Source: Puniceicoccaceae bacterium 5H
Lineage (GTDB): Bacteria > Verrucomicrobiota > Verrucomicrobiia > Opitutales > Oceanipulchritudinaceae
NCBI GenBank assembly: GCA_009772895.1
Contig: WOUP01000001.1
Location: 1 to 64,000, forward strand
DNA length: 64,000 bases
Direction of reading: 5' to 3'
Shown here: piece after piece, positions 35,611-45,399 of the stretch
Position numbering within the stretch: the stretch's first letter is position 1
Layout of the letters: every line of letters starts with the position of its first letter
Program-made: the position numbers and the translations under genes
The notes under the pieces: model-generated
What the model saw: the letters and a program-made list of their open reading frames with translations, nothing else
The model's database searches: none
What the model was told of the DNA's origin: nothing

Positions 35611-37806
35611 ATGAACGACATGGCCAAACTCGAGGAGGAGCTGTTCACGGCTGCGATCGAGCTGAAAGACCCGGCGAAGGTCCGAGCCTTTCTCGACGCG
35701 TCGTGTCAGAACCATCCGGAGTTGCGTGCGCGAGTGGAAGAGTTGCTGGCGCTACAGGACGAGGCAGATCTGTTTTTTACCAATGGCGCGCCCAAGGTAC
35801 GCGTCTCGGACACCTACGTGCGGCTGAAGCATCAGGCTCGCTCGACGGTCGCCTCTACCCCGAAGCCAGGCGAAGACGAGGTGATCGGTGCCCGCATCGG
35901 GCGTTACAAGTTGCTGGAGCGCATCGGCGAGGGCGGCTGCGGCGTCGTCTTTCTCGCTGAACAGGAAGAGCCGGTGTTGCGGCATGTCGCGCTCAAGATC
36001 ATCCGCGTCGGCATGGAGACCCGGAGCGTGATTGCCCGCTTCGAGGCCGAGCGCCAGGCCCTCGCCATGATGGATCACCCCAATATCGCCCGGGTCTTCG
36101 ATGCGGGTGAGACTGACACGGGTGCCCCTTATTTTGTGATGGAACACGTCCGCGGCGTGCGCATCACGGACTACTGCGACCGTCACCGGCTTTCCATTCG
36201 CCAGCGCCTCGACTTGTTTATCCAGGTGTGCCATGCGATCCAGCACGCGCACCAGAAGGGCATTATCCACGGGGATATCAAGCCGTCGAACATCATGATT
36301 TCGCAGCACGACGGGGTGCCGCTGCCCAAGGTGATCGACTTCGGTATCGCACGCGCCACCGAGACGCGCATGGATGAAAACTCCTCGTGGAGCACCTCCG
36401 CGCTCTGGATCGGCACGCCCACCTACATGAGCCCGGAGCAGATCGAGCTGGGCGGAATGGATGTCGATACGCGCAGCGACATCTACAGCCTCGGCGTCCT
36501 GCTCTTTGAACTGTTGACGGGACAAACGCCGTTGGGTGACCGGCTGACATGCGAGTCCAGCCTGGAAGAGATGCGGCGCGTCTTCCGCAGTCTGCAACCC
36601 ATCCGGCCCTCTGCCATGCTGGCCGGCGTCGATGCAGAAGCCTTGGGCAAAGTGGCAGCATGTCGCCAGAATCCAGCCTCTCGCATGAGCTCAACCTTGC
36701 GGGGCGACCTCGACTGTATCGTGCTCAAGGCCCTCGAAAAGGACCGCCGGCAGCGCTATGAGACCGCCAATGGCCTGGCCATGGACATCCAGCGTTATCT
36801 GGAGCACGAACCCGTGCTCGCGCATTCGCCGGGCTGGGTCTATCGCTTCCGCAAGGTCGTGCGCCGTAATCGCGCCGTTTTTATGGCCACCGCAGCGGTT
36901 GTGGCCACGCTATTGCTGGCCCTCGGCGTCTCGACCCGCCTGTTTCTAAAGGAGCGTGACGCCCGCCAACGTGCGGTCCAGGCCGAGCAACAGCAAGCGC
37001 GTCTACGCCACGAAGCTGAGGTGCGTGAAAAACTGACCCAGGCGACGCTGATGGTCAGCCAGGAGCACTATCAGGAGGCGGACGAGCTGCTGCAGGACAT
37101 CTCGCTCAACGAATCCACCGTCGAGGGCGCGGCCGTTTTTCGTTCGGTGGGAGAATGGCACGCCTTGAACGAGCGCTGGGCCGAGGCGGCGGAACGCTTC
37201 GCGGTGCTGCTGCGGATCAACGAGTTTGAAGGCACCGATGTGCGCACGCTCGATTATCTGGAGCTCGGGCCGGTGTTGATCGAGCTGGGCGACCGTGAGG
37301 CGTACGAGAAGTTTCGGCGCATCGCGGTGGATCGCTTTCCGACCACCGGAAGTTTCTCCGATCGCATCGTGAAAATCAGTTTGCTCACGCCGGCGGATCC
37401 TCAGTTGCTGGCGTCGCTCAAGCGTTACGCCGACTTTGCCGCTCAGGAATGCGAGCAGGCTGCGGCTGCCGGAGACGCCTTCCAGGCCGCTTGGCAGTCG
37501 ATGTCGCTGGCGCTCTACGAATACCGCAGCGGCCATTACCAAAAGGCGCTCGACTGGTGCCATCGCGGCCTGAGTTTTTCCGATGGCAACGCCCCCCGCA
37601 CCGCGACGATTCGGGCGGTGGAGGCCATGAGCCTCTTCAAACTGGGGCGCCGTGACGACGCATTGCAGCAGGTCCACGCGGCTCGCGAAGTCATGGAAAA
37701 CCGCTTTCCGGCCCGGATCGACCGAGGCACGCCAGTCCAGGGCTTTTGGTTCGATTGGGCATTCGCCAAAATCATCCTGCGTGAAGCCGAAGCCACTGTA
37801 GGGTAG
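35611..37806 (+). CDS. Membrane Ser/Thr protein kinase with TPR-like tail
   Basis: The 731-residue protein has a short helical N-terminus, then a PknB-like kinase domain at about residues 95-400: glycine loop IGEGGCGVVF, Lys129 in VALKII, Asp222 in HGDIKPSN, DFG at 243-245, and GTPTYMSPEQ. The catalytic loop has Gly where most bacterial kinases have Arg (HRD), making it a non-RD kinase. A single membrane helix lies at about 424-446, followed by a basic/coiled region and a helical-repeat tail of about 260 residues with TPR-like pairs. Catalytic residues are intact. It is co-directional with the sigma-factor gene. Confidence 0.92.
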   Translation: MNDMAKLEEELFTAAIELKDPAKVRAFLDASCQNHPELRARVEELLALQDEADLFFTNGAPKVRVSDTYVRLKHQARSTVASTPKPGEDEVIGARIGRYKLLERIGEGGCGVVFLAEQEEPVLRHVALKIIRVGMETRSVIARFEAERQALAMMDHPNIARVFDAGETDTGAPYFVMEHVRGVRITDYCDRHRLSIRQRLDLFIQVCHAIQHAHQKGIIHGDIKPSNIMISQHDGVPLPKVIDFGIARATETRMDENSSWSTSALWIGTPTYMSPEQIELGGMDVDTRSDIYSLGVLLFELLTGQTPLGDRLTCESSLEEMRRVFRSLQPIRPSAMLAGVDAEALGKVAACRQNPASRMSSTLRGDLDCIVLKALEKDRRQRYETANGLAMDIQRYLEHEPVLAHSPGWVYRFRKVVRRNRAVFMATAAVVATLLLALGVSTRLFLKERDARQRAVQAEQQQARLRHEAEVREKLTQATLMVSQEHYQEADELLQDISLNESTVEGAAVFRSVGEWHALNERWAEAAERFAVLLRINEFEGTDVRTLDYLELGPVLIELGDREAYEKFRRIAVDRFPTTGSFSDRIVKISLLTPADPQLLASLKRYADFAAQECEQAAAAGDAFQAAWQSMSLALYEYRSGHYQKALDWCHRGLSFSDGNAPRTATIRAVEAMSLFKLGRRDDALQQVHAAREVMENRFPARIDRGTPVQGFWFDWAFAKIILREAEATVG

Positions 37807-38210
37807 GGCACGTACGTTGCCGAACTGAGGGTGCGGATCCGTAACCTGCGGCAAATGTAAATAATTTTGGCGGATCGGGAGCTCCGTTGGCGCATGTGAG
37901 GGTGTGCGCTACTGAACTCGCAGTCAACCGGCTGCGTCTCCTCAACCCCCAAAACCCTTCGGACCTCATGACGTATCCCCCACGTATTTGCCGGCGGTGC
38001 TCCCGACCTTGGAGGCGATATACCCGCCTTGGGCAAGCGCCTGCGATTGGCGGCTAACGTTTTTTTGCCCGTTCGCGTCACTTTTTGATAGCCCCACCCA
38101 CGAACCATCCGGATGCCGGTCCCCCACGAGCAGGGCGGCCGGTGTCCTGGGTGGCCTCGCGGATCGTCCCTGCCTGCATATTCCTTTTCCTTCCCCCCAC
38201 GCCCCAATAG
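37807..38210. other. Intergenic region before the arabinan operon
   Basis: No gene is seen. It contains a weak terminator candidate (given separately) and a pyrimidine-rich stretch just before the transporter ATG. A plus-strand open frame from 37988 runs into the transporter out of phase and has no family features. Confidence 0.4.
38036..38066 (+). terminator. Possible terminator downstream of the kinase
   Basis: AGCGCC at 38036-38041 can pair with GGCGGCT at 38049-38055 with one bulge, followed four bases later by seven T residues (38060-38066). The stem is short, and it is 230 bases after the kinase stop. Confidence 0.35.
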
Positions 38211-39584
38211 ATGAAGACCCAGAAGCTGACAGTCCTGGAGAAATTCGGATTCGGTTCCGGCGATATGGCGATCAACGTCGTCATCTCCTCCGCCTTTCTC
38301 ATCCTCAACTACTATTACACCGACATCTTCGGGCTGAAACCCGCCGACGTCGGTATCATGTTTCTGCTGGTCCGTATCATCGATGGGATTACCGACCCGA
38401 CGATGGGCGTCCTGACCGACAAGTTCAAGGGGCGGCATGGGCGCTACCGGCCTTACCTGCTGTATCTATCCGTGCCGTTCGGCATCTCGATCTTCCTGCT
38501 CTTTACCACGCCCAATTTTGAATACGGGCTCAAGCTGGCCTACGCCTACGCCACCTACATCCTCGTCACCGTTCTCTTCACGGCCGTTACGATCCCCTAC
38601 ATATCGCTGCCCTCAGTGATCACGGACGATCCGCAGGAGCGGCTTTCGGCTAATGGCTACCGGTTGTTCTTTGCGAAGGTAACGGCTTTCCTCGTTTCGA
38701 TTGCAGTGCCGTGGATCGCCCAGAACTGGGGCGGGGGCAATCTCGCCCACGGCTATCAGTTGGCGATGGGGATCATGGCTGGCCTCGCCACGTTTTTTCT
38801 CATTTTCTGCTTCGCCACGACGAATGAGCGCGTTGAGCACATCGTGGAGGACAAGACGCTCTGGCAGCAGGCCAAGATACTGGTCAAGAACGACCAGTGG
38901 CTGGTGCTTTGCGGCGTGTGCGTGCTCGGCACGCTGGGCTACACCATCCGTAACTCTGTGGCCGCTTACTATGCGCGTTATTACCTGGGCGACCAGACCC
39001 TGATCCCCTGGTTCCTCGGCACGGGCACGATGTCTGCCATTCTTGCCATGGTTGCCTCCACCTACATCACCAAGCGCTATTGCAAGATCGGGCTCTTTCG
39101 CTGGTCGCAAGTCGCAGTAGGGCTGCTCAGTGTCGGCATGTTCTTCTTTGTGGGGCCCGATGACGTGGCCCTCGCCTTCGTCTTCTACGCCGTGCTCTCC
39201 TTCGTGGTCGATCTGCACGCTCCGGTCTTCTGGTCGGCCATCGCCGAAGCCGTCGACTACGGACAGGCCAAGACAGAGCAGCGGGTTTCCGGGTTGGCCT
39301 TCGGGGGCATCTCCTTTTGCCAGAAAGCCGGGATGGGCCTCGCGGGTGTGATCGCCAACCAGCTGCTCGTCGTCTTCCACTACGAAGCCGACCAGGTGCA
39401 AAGCGATTATACGCTGATGGGAATCGCGCTGATGCTGACCGTCGTGGCGGGCGTCTTCCACGTCGGCATGGGCTGGCTGATGTTCCGCTACCGCATCACC
39501 GACACCTACTATGAGCGCATGAAGCGCGGCGAAGTCGACGGGCTCAAGCCGCTCGCCGGCGTCATCCACGATAACACCCTCTAG
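38211..39584 (+). CDS. GPH-family sugar:cation symporter (MelB/XynP-like)
   Basis: The 457-residue protein has about 12 membrane helices and the GPH signature: EKFGFGSGDMAINVV, DGITDPTMGVLTDK with the conserved acidic residues in helix 2, and GRHGRYRPYL. This family imports sugars such as melibiose, xylosides and arabinosides with a cation. Immediate linkage (12 and about 60 bases) to two GH43 genes suggests arabinose or arabino-oligosaccharides. Confidence 0.92.
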   Translation: MKTQKLTVLEKFGFGSGDMAINVVISSAFLILNYYYTDIFGLKPADVGIMFLLVRIIDGITDPTMGVLTDKFKGRHGRYRPYLLYLSVPFGISIFLLFTTPNFEYGLKLAYAYATYILVTVLFTAVTIPYISLPSVITDDPQERLSANGYRLFFAKVTAFLVSIAVPWIAQNWGGGNLAHGYQLAMGIMAGLATFFLIFCFATTNERVEHIVEDKTLWQQAKILVKNDQWLVLCGVCVLGTLGYTIRNSVAAYYARYYLGDQTLIPWFLGTGTMSAILAMVASTYITKRYCKIGLFRWSQVAVGLLSVGMFFFVGPDDVALAFVFYAVLSFVVDLHAPVFWSAIAEAVDYGQAKTEQRVSGLAFGGISFCQKAGMGLAGVIANQLLVVFHYEADQVQSDYTLMGIALMLTVVAGVFHVGMGWLMFRYRITDTYYERMKRGEVDGLKPLAGVIHDNTL

Positions 39585-39596
39585 CTACCCTTTCCC

Positions 39597-40538
39597 ATGA
39601 AGTTGCTCAAGCCCCTCATCGAACAACGCGCCGACCCGTTCGTCTACAAGCACAGCGACGGCTACTACTACTTTACCGCCTCCGTGCCGGCCTACGACCG
39701 CATCGAAGTCCGTCGGGCGAAGACCATCGCCGGTCTGGCAGAAGCGACCCCCGTAGACGTCTGGCACAAGCCCGAGACGGGGCCGCTCTCCGACCTGATC
39801 TGGGCGCCGGAGATTCACTTCCACGACGGCAGCTGGTATGTTTACTTCGCCGCCGCGCCGAGCCGGGAGATCAAGGACGATCTCTTCCAGCACCGCATGT
39901 ATGCCATCTCGACCGACAGCGCCAATCCGCTGGAGGGCAAATGGACCGAACCTGTACAGATCGAGACGGGAATGGACAGCTTTTGCCTCGACGCCACGAC
40001 CTTCCGCCACCGCGGCAAGCTCTATTACCTTTGGGCGCAAAAAGATCCCGCCATCACCGGCAATTCCAACCTCTACATCGCGCCGATGGAGACCCCGGTG
40101 AAGCTCGCCGCCAAGCCCGTGATGCTGAGCAAGCCCGAGTTTGACTGGGAGATCCGCGGCTTCTGGGTCAACGAAGGCCCGGCGGTGATCGTGCACGCAG
40201 GGCGGATTTTCATCACCTATTCCGCCAGTGCCACCGACGAAAACTACTGCATGGGCCTGCTCTGGACCGATGAAGATGCGGATCTGCTCGACCCCGCCAA
40301 CTGGAACAAGTCGCCCGGCCCGATCTTCCAGAGCTGCTACCAGCATGGCATTTACGGGCCTGGCCACAGCTGCTTCACCTCATCCGAAGACGGCCGGAAG
40401 GACCTGCTCGTCTACCATGCCCGCACTTATACGGACATTCAGGGCGATCCGCTCTGGGATCCAAACCGACATACCTTTGTGAAAGAGATTGGGTGGAAGA
40501 ATGGCATGCCTGACCTGGGCCGCCCTTCTTGCGCCTGA
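39597..40538 (+). CDS. GH43 family glycosidase, probable alpha-L-arabinofuranosidase
   Basis: The 313-residue protein is a five-bladed propeller of GH43. The three catalytic acids are visible: Asp13 in RADPFVY (base), Asp132 in LDATTF (pKa modulator) and Glu193 in NEGPA (acid). No signal peptide is present, so it should act inside the cell on imported oligosaccharides, in keeping with the transporter 12 bases upstream. A xylosidase activity is possible within the family. Confidence 0.88.
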   Translation: MKLLKPLIEQRADPFVYKHSDGYYYFTASVPAYDRIEVRRAKTIAGLAEATPVDVWHKPETGPLSDLIWAPEIHFHDGSWYVYFAAAPSREIKDDLFQHRMYAISTDSANPLEGKWTEPVQIETGMDSFCLDATTFRHRGKLYYLWAQKDPAITGNSNLYIAPMETPVKLAAKPVMLSKPEFDWEIRGFWVNEGPAVIVHAGRIFITYSASATDENYCMGLLWTDEDADLLDPANWNKSPGPIFQSCYQHGIYGPGHSCFTSSEDGRKDLLVYHARTYTDIQGDPLWDPNRHTFVKEIGWKNGMPDLGRPSCA

Positions 40539-40600
40539 ATCAGCTCCCCCGTCATCCCGCTCCTCCCCACCTGCGGCAGAATGCCGTCCCTTATCCACCC

Positions 40601-41623
40601 ATGAGAGTCTTTCTGCTATATTTACTTACCTTATCCACGTTTGCAAACCTTCAGGCCCAAGACCGGCCACCGGTACCGCCCATTGGCTCCACTTTGCCGA
40701 CAGATGAAGTCGTCGCCCATGATCCGGTCCTGATCGAAGAAGACGGTACTTACTACCTCTTCACCACTGGGCCGGGCATCGCCGTATGGTCGTCGACCGA
40801 CATGAAACAGTGGACGCACCGCGAACCCGTGTTTCATCCCTACCCGGAGTGGATTCCGGTCGAGATACCCGGCTTTGGCGGGCACCTGTGGGCTCCGGAT
40901 ATCAGTTATCACGACGGCCTGTACTACCTCTATTACTCGGCCTCGGCGTTCGCCAAAAATACCTCTGCTATCGGCCTGGCGACCAACAAGACCCTAGATC
41001 CCAAGAGCCCGGACTACCACTGGATCGACCACGGCAAGGTGATTCGCTCCTACCCGGGGGTAACGAACTGGAATGCGATCGACGCCAACGTGGTCGAAGA
41101 TGAGGAGGGCGGTGCCTACTTGGCCTTCGGTTCCTTCTGGGGCGGCCTGAAGATCGCCCGAATGATGCCCGACCGTATGGAGCTAGCCGATTGCTGGCAG
41201 AACCTGCAGACCATCGCCAGCCGCGTGGAGGATGCCGAGCAGCTCGAAGACGACCCGGGTGCCAACGCCATCGAGGCGCCCTTTATCTTTCACCACGGCG
41301 ATTACTATTACCTCTTTGCTTCGATCGACTACTGCTGTCGGGGCGCGCGCAGCAACTACAAGGTTATCGTCGGCCGCTCGGAGCAGGTCACGGGCCCTTA
41401 CGTCGACCAGAACGACCTGCTTCTGCTCGAAGGGGGCGGCACGATCCTGCTCAAAGGCGATCAGGACTGGTATGGGGTCGGGCACAACGCCGTGGGCACC
41501 TTTGGCGGCAAGGACTACATCATCTATCACGGTTACGATGCCTCGACCGAACGGGGCGTACCGAAGCTGCGCATCAATGAACTTACCTGGGAGGACGGCT
41601 GGCCGGTGGTTGCCGGGGAATAG
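40601..41623 (+). CDS. Secreted GH43 endo-arabinanase
   Basis: The 340-residue protein has a signal peptide (MRVFLLYLLTLSTFANLQAQ). GH43 acids are Asp41 in AHDPVLI, Asp161 in NAIDANV and Glu225 in IEAPFIF. Motifs such as HLWAPDISYHDG, GSFWGGLK and SIDYCCRGARSNYKV are those of endo-alpha-1,5-L-arabinanases. It would cut arabinan outside the cytoplasm, feeding the GPH symporter and intracellular GH43. ATG at 40601 is chosen for the signal peptide; the frame opens at 40529. Confidence 0.9.
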   Translation: MRVFLLYLLTLSTFANLQAQDRPPVPPIGSTLPTDEVVAHDPVLIEEDGTYYLFTTGPGIAVWSSTDMKQWTHREPVFHPYPEWIPVEIPGFGGHLWAPDISYHDGLYYLYYSASAFAKNTSAIGLATNKTLDPKSPDYHWIDHGKVIRSYPGVTNWNAIDANVVEDEEGGAYLAFGSFWGGLKIARMMPDRMELADCWQNLQTIASRVEDAEQLEDDPGANAIEAPFIFHHGDYYYLFASIDYCCRGARSNYKVIVGRSEQVTGPYVDQNDLLLLEGGGTILLKGDQDWYGVGHNAVGTFGGKDYIIYHGYDASTERGVPKLRINELTWEDGWPVVAGE

Positions 41624-41658
41624 GCACAGCCAAGCTACTTGGGTGGCAACTGCCGGAT

Positions 41659-44600
41659 CTACAGCCGATCCTCGATTTGGCCCTCGCTGTCCAGCACGAG
41701 ATTCCGCAAGGTATCCTGCATGGCTGGCGAGGGCTTCTTCCATAAGCCACGTTCGATCGCTTCCAGCATACGCTCGCTGATGTCCTTCAGTGCCCAGGGG
41801 TTGTGCTGCTCGAGGAACTGGCGGTTCTCCTCGTTCAGGAGGTAGGCGTTCACCACGTCCTCATAGACGAAGTCCTCGACCGTGCGCGTGGTGCAGTCAA
41901 AGGCGAAGAGATAGTCGACGGTCGCGGCCATCTCGAACGCGCCCTTATAGCCGTGTCGCTGCACCCCTTGGATCCATTTGGGGTTGACCACCCGTGAGCG
42001 GTGGACCTTCAGGATCTCTTCCTTCAGCGTCTTGATGCGCGGGTTTTCCGGGCGCGCATGATCGCCGAAGTAGACCTGCTTTTGCTGCCCGGAGAAGACC
42101 TCCGCGGCGTTGGTCATGCCCCCGTGAAACTGGTAGTAGTCATCCGAATCGAGGATGTCGTGCTCGCGGTTGTCCTGATTCTGCAGGATGATCTGGGCGT
42201 CCTTTAAGCGCTGCTTGAAGCTCTCCGGGGCCAAAACACAGCGTTGGCGATCGCGGTAGGCATAGGCACCCCAGGTCAGATAGGCCTGCGCCAGGTCCTC
42301 GCGCGTCTCCCAATTGCGGTTGGCGATCAACTCCTGCAAGCCGGCCCCATAGGAACCCGGTTTGGAGCCGAAGACGCGAAACAGGCCGCGTTCGCTGGCC
42401 TCGTCCGCATTGATGCCGCGCGCCTGCCACGCCTGACGGTCGTCGAGCCAGGCCTGCCGTAACGGGTTGTCCTCCGCCGCTTCGTCTTCTTCGGCTACCT
42501 TGCGCACGGCCGCCTGATAGAGGGAGATCACATCCGGGAAGGCATCCCGAAAGAAACCGGATATGCGCAGCGTCACATCGACCCGCGGCCGCCGGAGTTC
42601 TGCCAGTGACAGCACCTCAAAATCCACCACGCGCTGGTTGACCCCCTGCCAGATGGGCCGCACGCCCATCAGGGCAAAGGCCTGCGCAATGTCATCGCCG
42701 CCCGTGCGCATGGTCGAGGTGCCCCAGACCGAGAGCGCCAGCGTGCGGGGGTATTCACCGTTTTCCTGAATGTAGCGCTGCACCAATCGCTCGGCACTGC
42801 GCTGCCCCAGCTCCCAAGCGGCCCGGGTCGGAATTGCCCGCAGATCGACCGAATAGAAATTGCGCCCCGTCGGCAGCACATCCAGCCGTCCCCGCGAAGG
42901 TGCACCCGACGGGCCTGAGTCGATGAAGCCGCCCTCGAGGCCCTGCAGCAGCGCATCGATTTCGCCGGTCGTCGCCGCGAGGTGCGGCAGCGTCTTTGAC
43001 CGCATGGCCACAAAAACCTGGGCCAGACGCGGCTGGTCGATTGGTATGGCTCCGGTTTGGAGCAGGTGCTGCAGGGCTGCCCGCACTTGCTCTTCGAGCG
43101 CAGTGATCAGGTCGCCCGCGATGCGGCAGCCGGGATGGTCGAGCCCAAGTTCCGCCAGCGGTGTCTCCGGCGCTACGTTCAGCGGATCGAAGTCGAGCTC
43201 TAGATCTCGGGCCAGCGCCTGCGTCACCCCTTCGGCACCACCCGTTGGCAGGCGGTGCAAGGCGATCAGCGTATCGAGCAGGCAATCACCCTCCGGCACC
43301 TGTCCCAGGATGTGCAGGCCGTCGCGAATTTGCGCTTCCTTGATCTCACATAAGTACCCGTCCAGCCGGTACAACACCTCGTCCAGATTATCCGACTCCA
43401 GCCCTAGATCGACCCGTAGGTGGGTGGTGTCGAGCAGCTGGAGGATCTGGCCGCGCAGGAGTTCGGCCCGGTCGCGGTCGAGGTCGCAGGCCTCGTAATA
43501 TTCGTCGATTTTCTGCTCCAGCTCGATCAGCGGGCCATAGGTTTCGGCCCGGGTGAGCGGCGGCATCAGGTGGTCGACGATCACCGTGTGGGTGCGGCGC
43601 TTGGCCTGCGTGCCTTCGCCCGGGTCGTTGACGATAAAGGGATAGAAGTGCGGGATCGCATCCAGCAGCGCCGCCGGGAAGCAGCTGCGCTCGTGCAGCG
43701 CCAGGCTCTTGCCGGGCAGCCACTCGAGATTGCCGTGTTTGCCGACGTGCACCACCGCATCCGCCGCAAACGCGCTCGCGAGGTAGGCGTAGAAGGCCAG
43801 GTAATTCCACGGTGGCGGCAAGTCGGGCGAGTGGTAGGCTTCTGCCGGATTGAGGTTGAACCCGCGCGAGGGCTGGATCGCGACCCAGCAGTGGCCGAGA
43901 CGGATTCCGGATAGTCGCCATTGCCCCTGCTGGAAATACGGATCTTCTTCCGGCGAGCCCCACTTGTCTTCGATCCGCTGACGGAGCGCGGGGGAAAGCC
44001 GTTCCAGCCACTGACGAAACACGGCGTCCTCCAGCTGCACCTCACAATCCTTGAGCGGTAGCGCGTCCTGGTCGTTCGTCACCATCGCGGTCAGCCGCTG
44101 CATCAGCGCATCCGAGTCCGCCGGCAAATCGTTCGGCAAGGCGTAGCCCGCGGCGCGCAGGGTATGCAGAATGCGCACAACGCTTTCCGGGGTGTCGAGG
44201 CCCACGCCGTTGGCGAGGCGGCCATCCTTGTTCGGGTAGTTGGGCAGGATCAGGGCAACGCGTTTCTGACCGGCGGGCTTGTGGCGCAGGCGTGCCCAGG
44301 CGCTGGCCAGTCGTGCGGTAAAGGCGATGCCTTCGGGGTGCGGTTCATAGCGCGTCAGATCGCTTTCCGTTGCCTCGTCGCGTGTAAACGGCGCCTTGAA
44401 GCAAAAGGGGCGGGTGATGATGCGCCCGTCTACCTCCGGCAGCGCGACGCTCATCGCGATGTCGGTCGGCGGCAGGCCAAAGTCGCCGGCCTGCCAGGTC
44501 TCGCGCGTGCAGGAGCTCACCATCGCCTGCAAAACGGGCACCCGTAGTCGGGCAAAACCGGACTGGGCGGCGCCGTCGTCGATGGACTTGGTCGAAAAGC

Positions 44601-45396
44601 TCGTCGTATTGATCAGGCCATCGAGCGGGCCGTGTGCGGTGAGCGTTTCGATGACCTCGTTGATCGTCGATTCACCGCGTAGCGTATGCGCCAATACGCA
44701 AACCGGCTGTAACCCCTCTGCTTCCAGCGCTCGCCAAAGCGCGTCGAACGGTGCCATATTGTCCGCCAGATAGTGCGCCCGATAGCCGACGATGCCCACT
44801 CGAGGCGTTCCATCGGTTGGAGGCTGGGCACCCGCCGGCGTATAGCGCATGACCTCCGGTACGGGCGCCGGCTCGCGCTCTGGGAGCTTGAGGCTGAAAT
44901 GGCGGTTGAACAGGCGCGCGAGGGCTGCCTCCAGATTCGGCAGCCCTCCGAGGTTGAAGCAGCGGGCGAGCTGCTGGTAGTCTTCGGTCCCCACGCCCCG
45001 GCTACGCTCGAGCAGTTCCGGATCGGGCACGTCAAACCCCGGCAGCAGGACGAGCGCGCCTTCGCTGGCCTCACTTGCCGCCTGCAACTGCTCGACCAGG
45101 TAACCGAAGTAGTCGACGCCGCCCATCAGGCGGGCCACCACCAGTCGTGCGCGCGAAGCGACCGCATCCACGTAGTTGTCGATCGTCAGCTCCTGCTTGA
45201 ACGCGCCGAGGTTGGCCACGCGCAGGGAGGGCAGGGGACCGTGGGCGTGCTGCAGCCGCTTCCACGCCTCCACGGTGGAGCTGAGTTCGGTGTCGCTGGC
45301 GGAGAGGAAGATGACATCGCCGGGCGTCTGCTCGATTTCGATGACGCCTTCCTCGCCGGGGTTCCAGCCGCCTGGGACGGTACGCAGTCGGTGCAT
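41659..45396 (-). CDS. cobN: Cobaltochelatase subunit CobN
   Basis: The 1245-residue protein is the large substrate-binding subunit that inserts cobalt into hydrogenobyrinate a,c-diamide in the oxygen-tolerant B12 route. It is of normal length and carries CobN/BchH landmarks such as YAYLASAFAADAVVHVGKHG, LEWLPGKSLAL, GTQAKRRTHTVIVDHLMPP and DSDDYYQFHGGMTNA. The ATPase partners encoded just upstream in the operon are ChlI/ChlD-like rather than CobS/CobT of the Pseudomonas type. It is the last gene of the operon, with four bases between it and cobW. Confidence 0.95.
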   Translation of the reverse strand: MHRLRTVPGGWNPGEEGVIEIEQTPGDVIFLSASDTELSSTVEAWKRLQHAHGPLPSLRVANLGAFKQELTIDNYVDAVASRARLVVARLMGGVDYFGYLVEQLQAASEASEGALVLLPGFDVPDPELLERSRGVGTEDYQQLARCFNLGGLPNLEAALARLFNRHFSLKLPEREPAPVPEVMRYTPAGAQPPTDGTPRVGIVGYRAHYLADNMAPFDALWRALEAEGLQPVCVLAHTLRGESTINEVIETLTAHGPLDGLINTTSFSTKSIDDGAAQSGFARLRVPVLQAMVSSCTRETWQAGDFGLPPTDIAMSVALPEVDGRIITRPFCFKAPFTRDEATESDLTRYEPHPEGIAFTARLASAWARLRHKPAGQKRVALILPNYPNKDGRLANGVGLDTPESVVRILHTLRAAGYALPNDLPADSDALMQRLTAMVTNDQDALPLKDCEVQLEDAVFRQWLERLSPALRQRIEDKWGSPEEDPYFQQGQWRLSGIRLGHCWVAIQPSRGFNLNPAEAYHSPDLPPPWNYLAFYAYLASAFAADAVVHVGKHGNLEWLPGKSLALHERSCFPAALLDAIPHFYPFIVNDPGEGTQAKRRTHTVIVDHLMPPLTRAETYGPLIELEQKIDEYYEACDLDRDRAELLRGQILQLLDTTHLRVDLGLESDNLDEVLYRLDGYLCEIKEAQIRDGLHILGQVPEGDCLLDTLIALHRLPTGGAEGVTQALARDLELDFDPLNVAPETPLAELGLDHPGCRIAGDLITALEEQVRAALQHLLQTGAIPIDQPRLAQVFVAMRSKTLPHLAATTGEIDALLQGLEGGFIDSGPSGAPSRGRLDVLPTGRNFYSVDLRAIPTRAAWELGQRSAERLVQRYIQENGEYPRTLALSVWGTSTMRTGGDDIAQAFALMGVRPIWQGVNQRVVDFEVLSLAELRRPRVDVTLRISGFFRDAFPDVISLYQAAVRKVAEEDEAAEDNPLRQAWLDDRQAWQARGINADEASERGLFRVFGSKPGSYGAGLQELIANRNWETREDLAQAYLTWGAYAYRDRQRCVLAPESFKQRLKDAQIILQNQDNREHDILDSDDYYQFHGGMTNAAEVFSGQQKQVYFGDHARPENPRIKTLKEEILKVHRSRVVNPKWIQGVQRHGYKGAFEMAATVDYLFAFDCTTRTVEDFVYEDVVNAYLLNEENRQFLEQHNPWALKDISERMLEAIERGLWKKPSPAMQDTLRNLVLDSEGQIEDRL

Positions 45397-45399
45397 AGG

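Noticed and set aside
37988-38521. Plus-strand frame of 177 codons overlapping the GPH transporter start
   Set aside because: Its second half is out of phase with a certain membrane transporter and the first half is Pro/Arg-rich without a domain.
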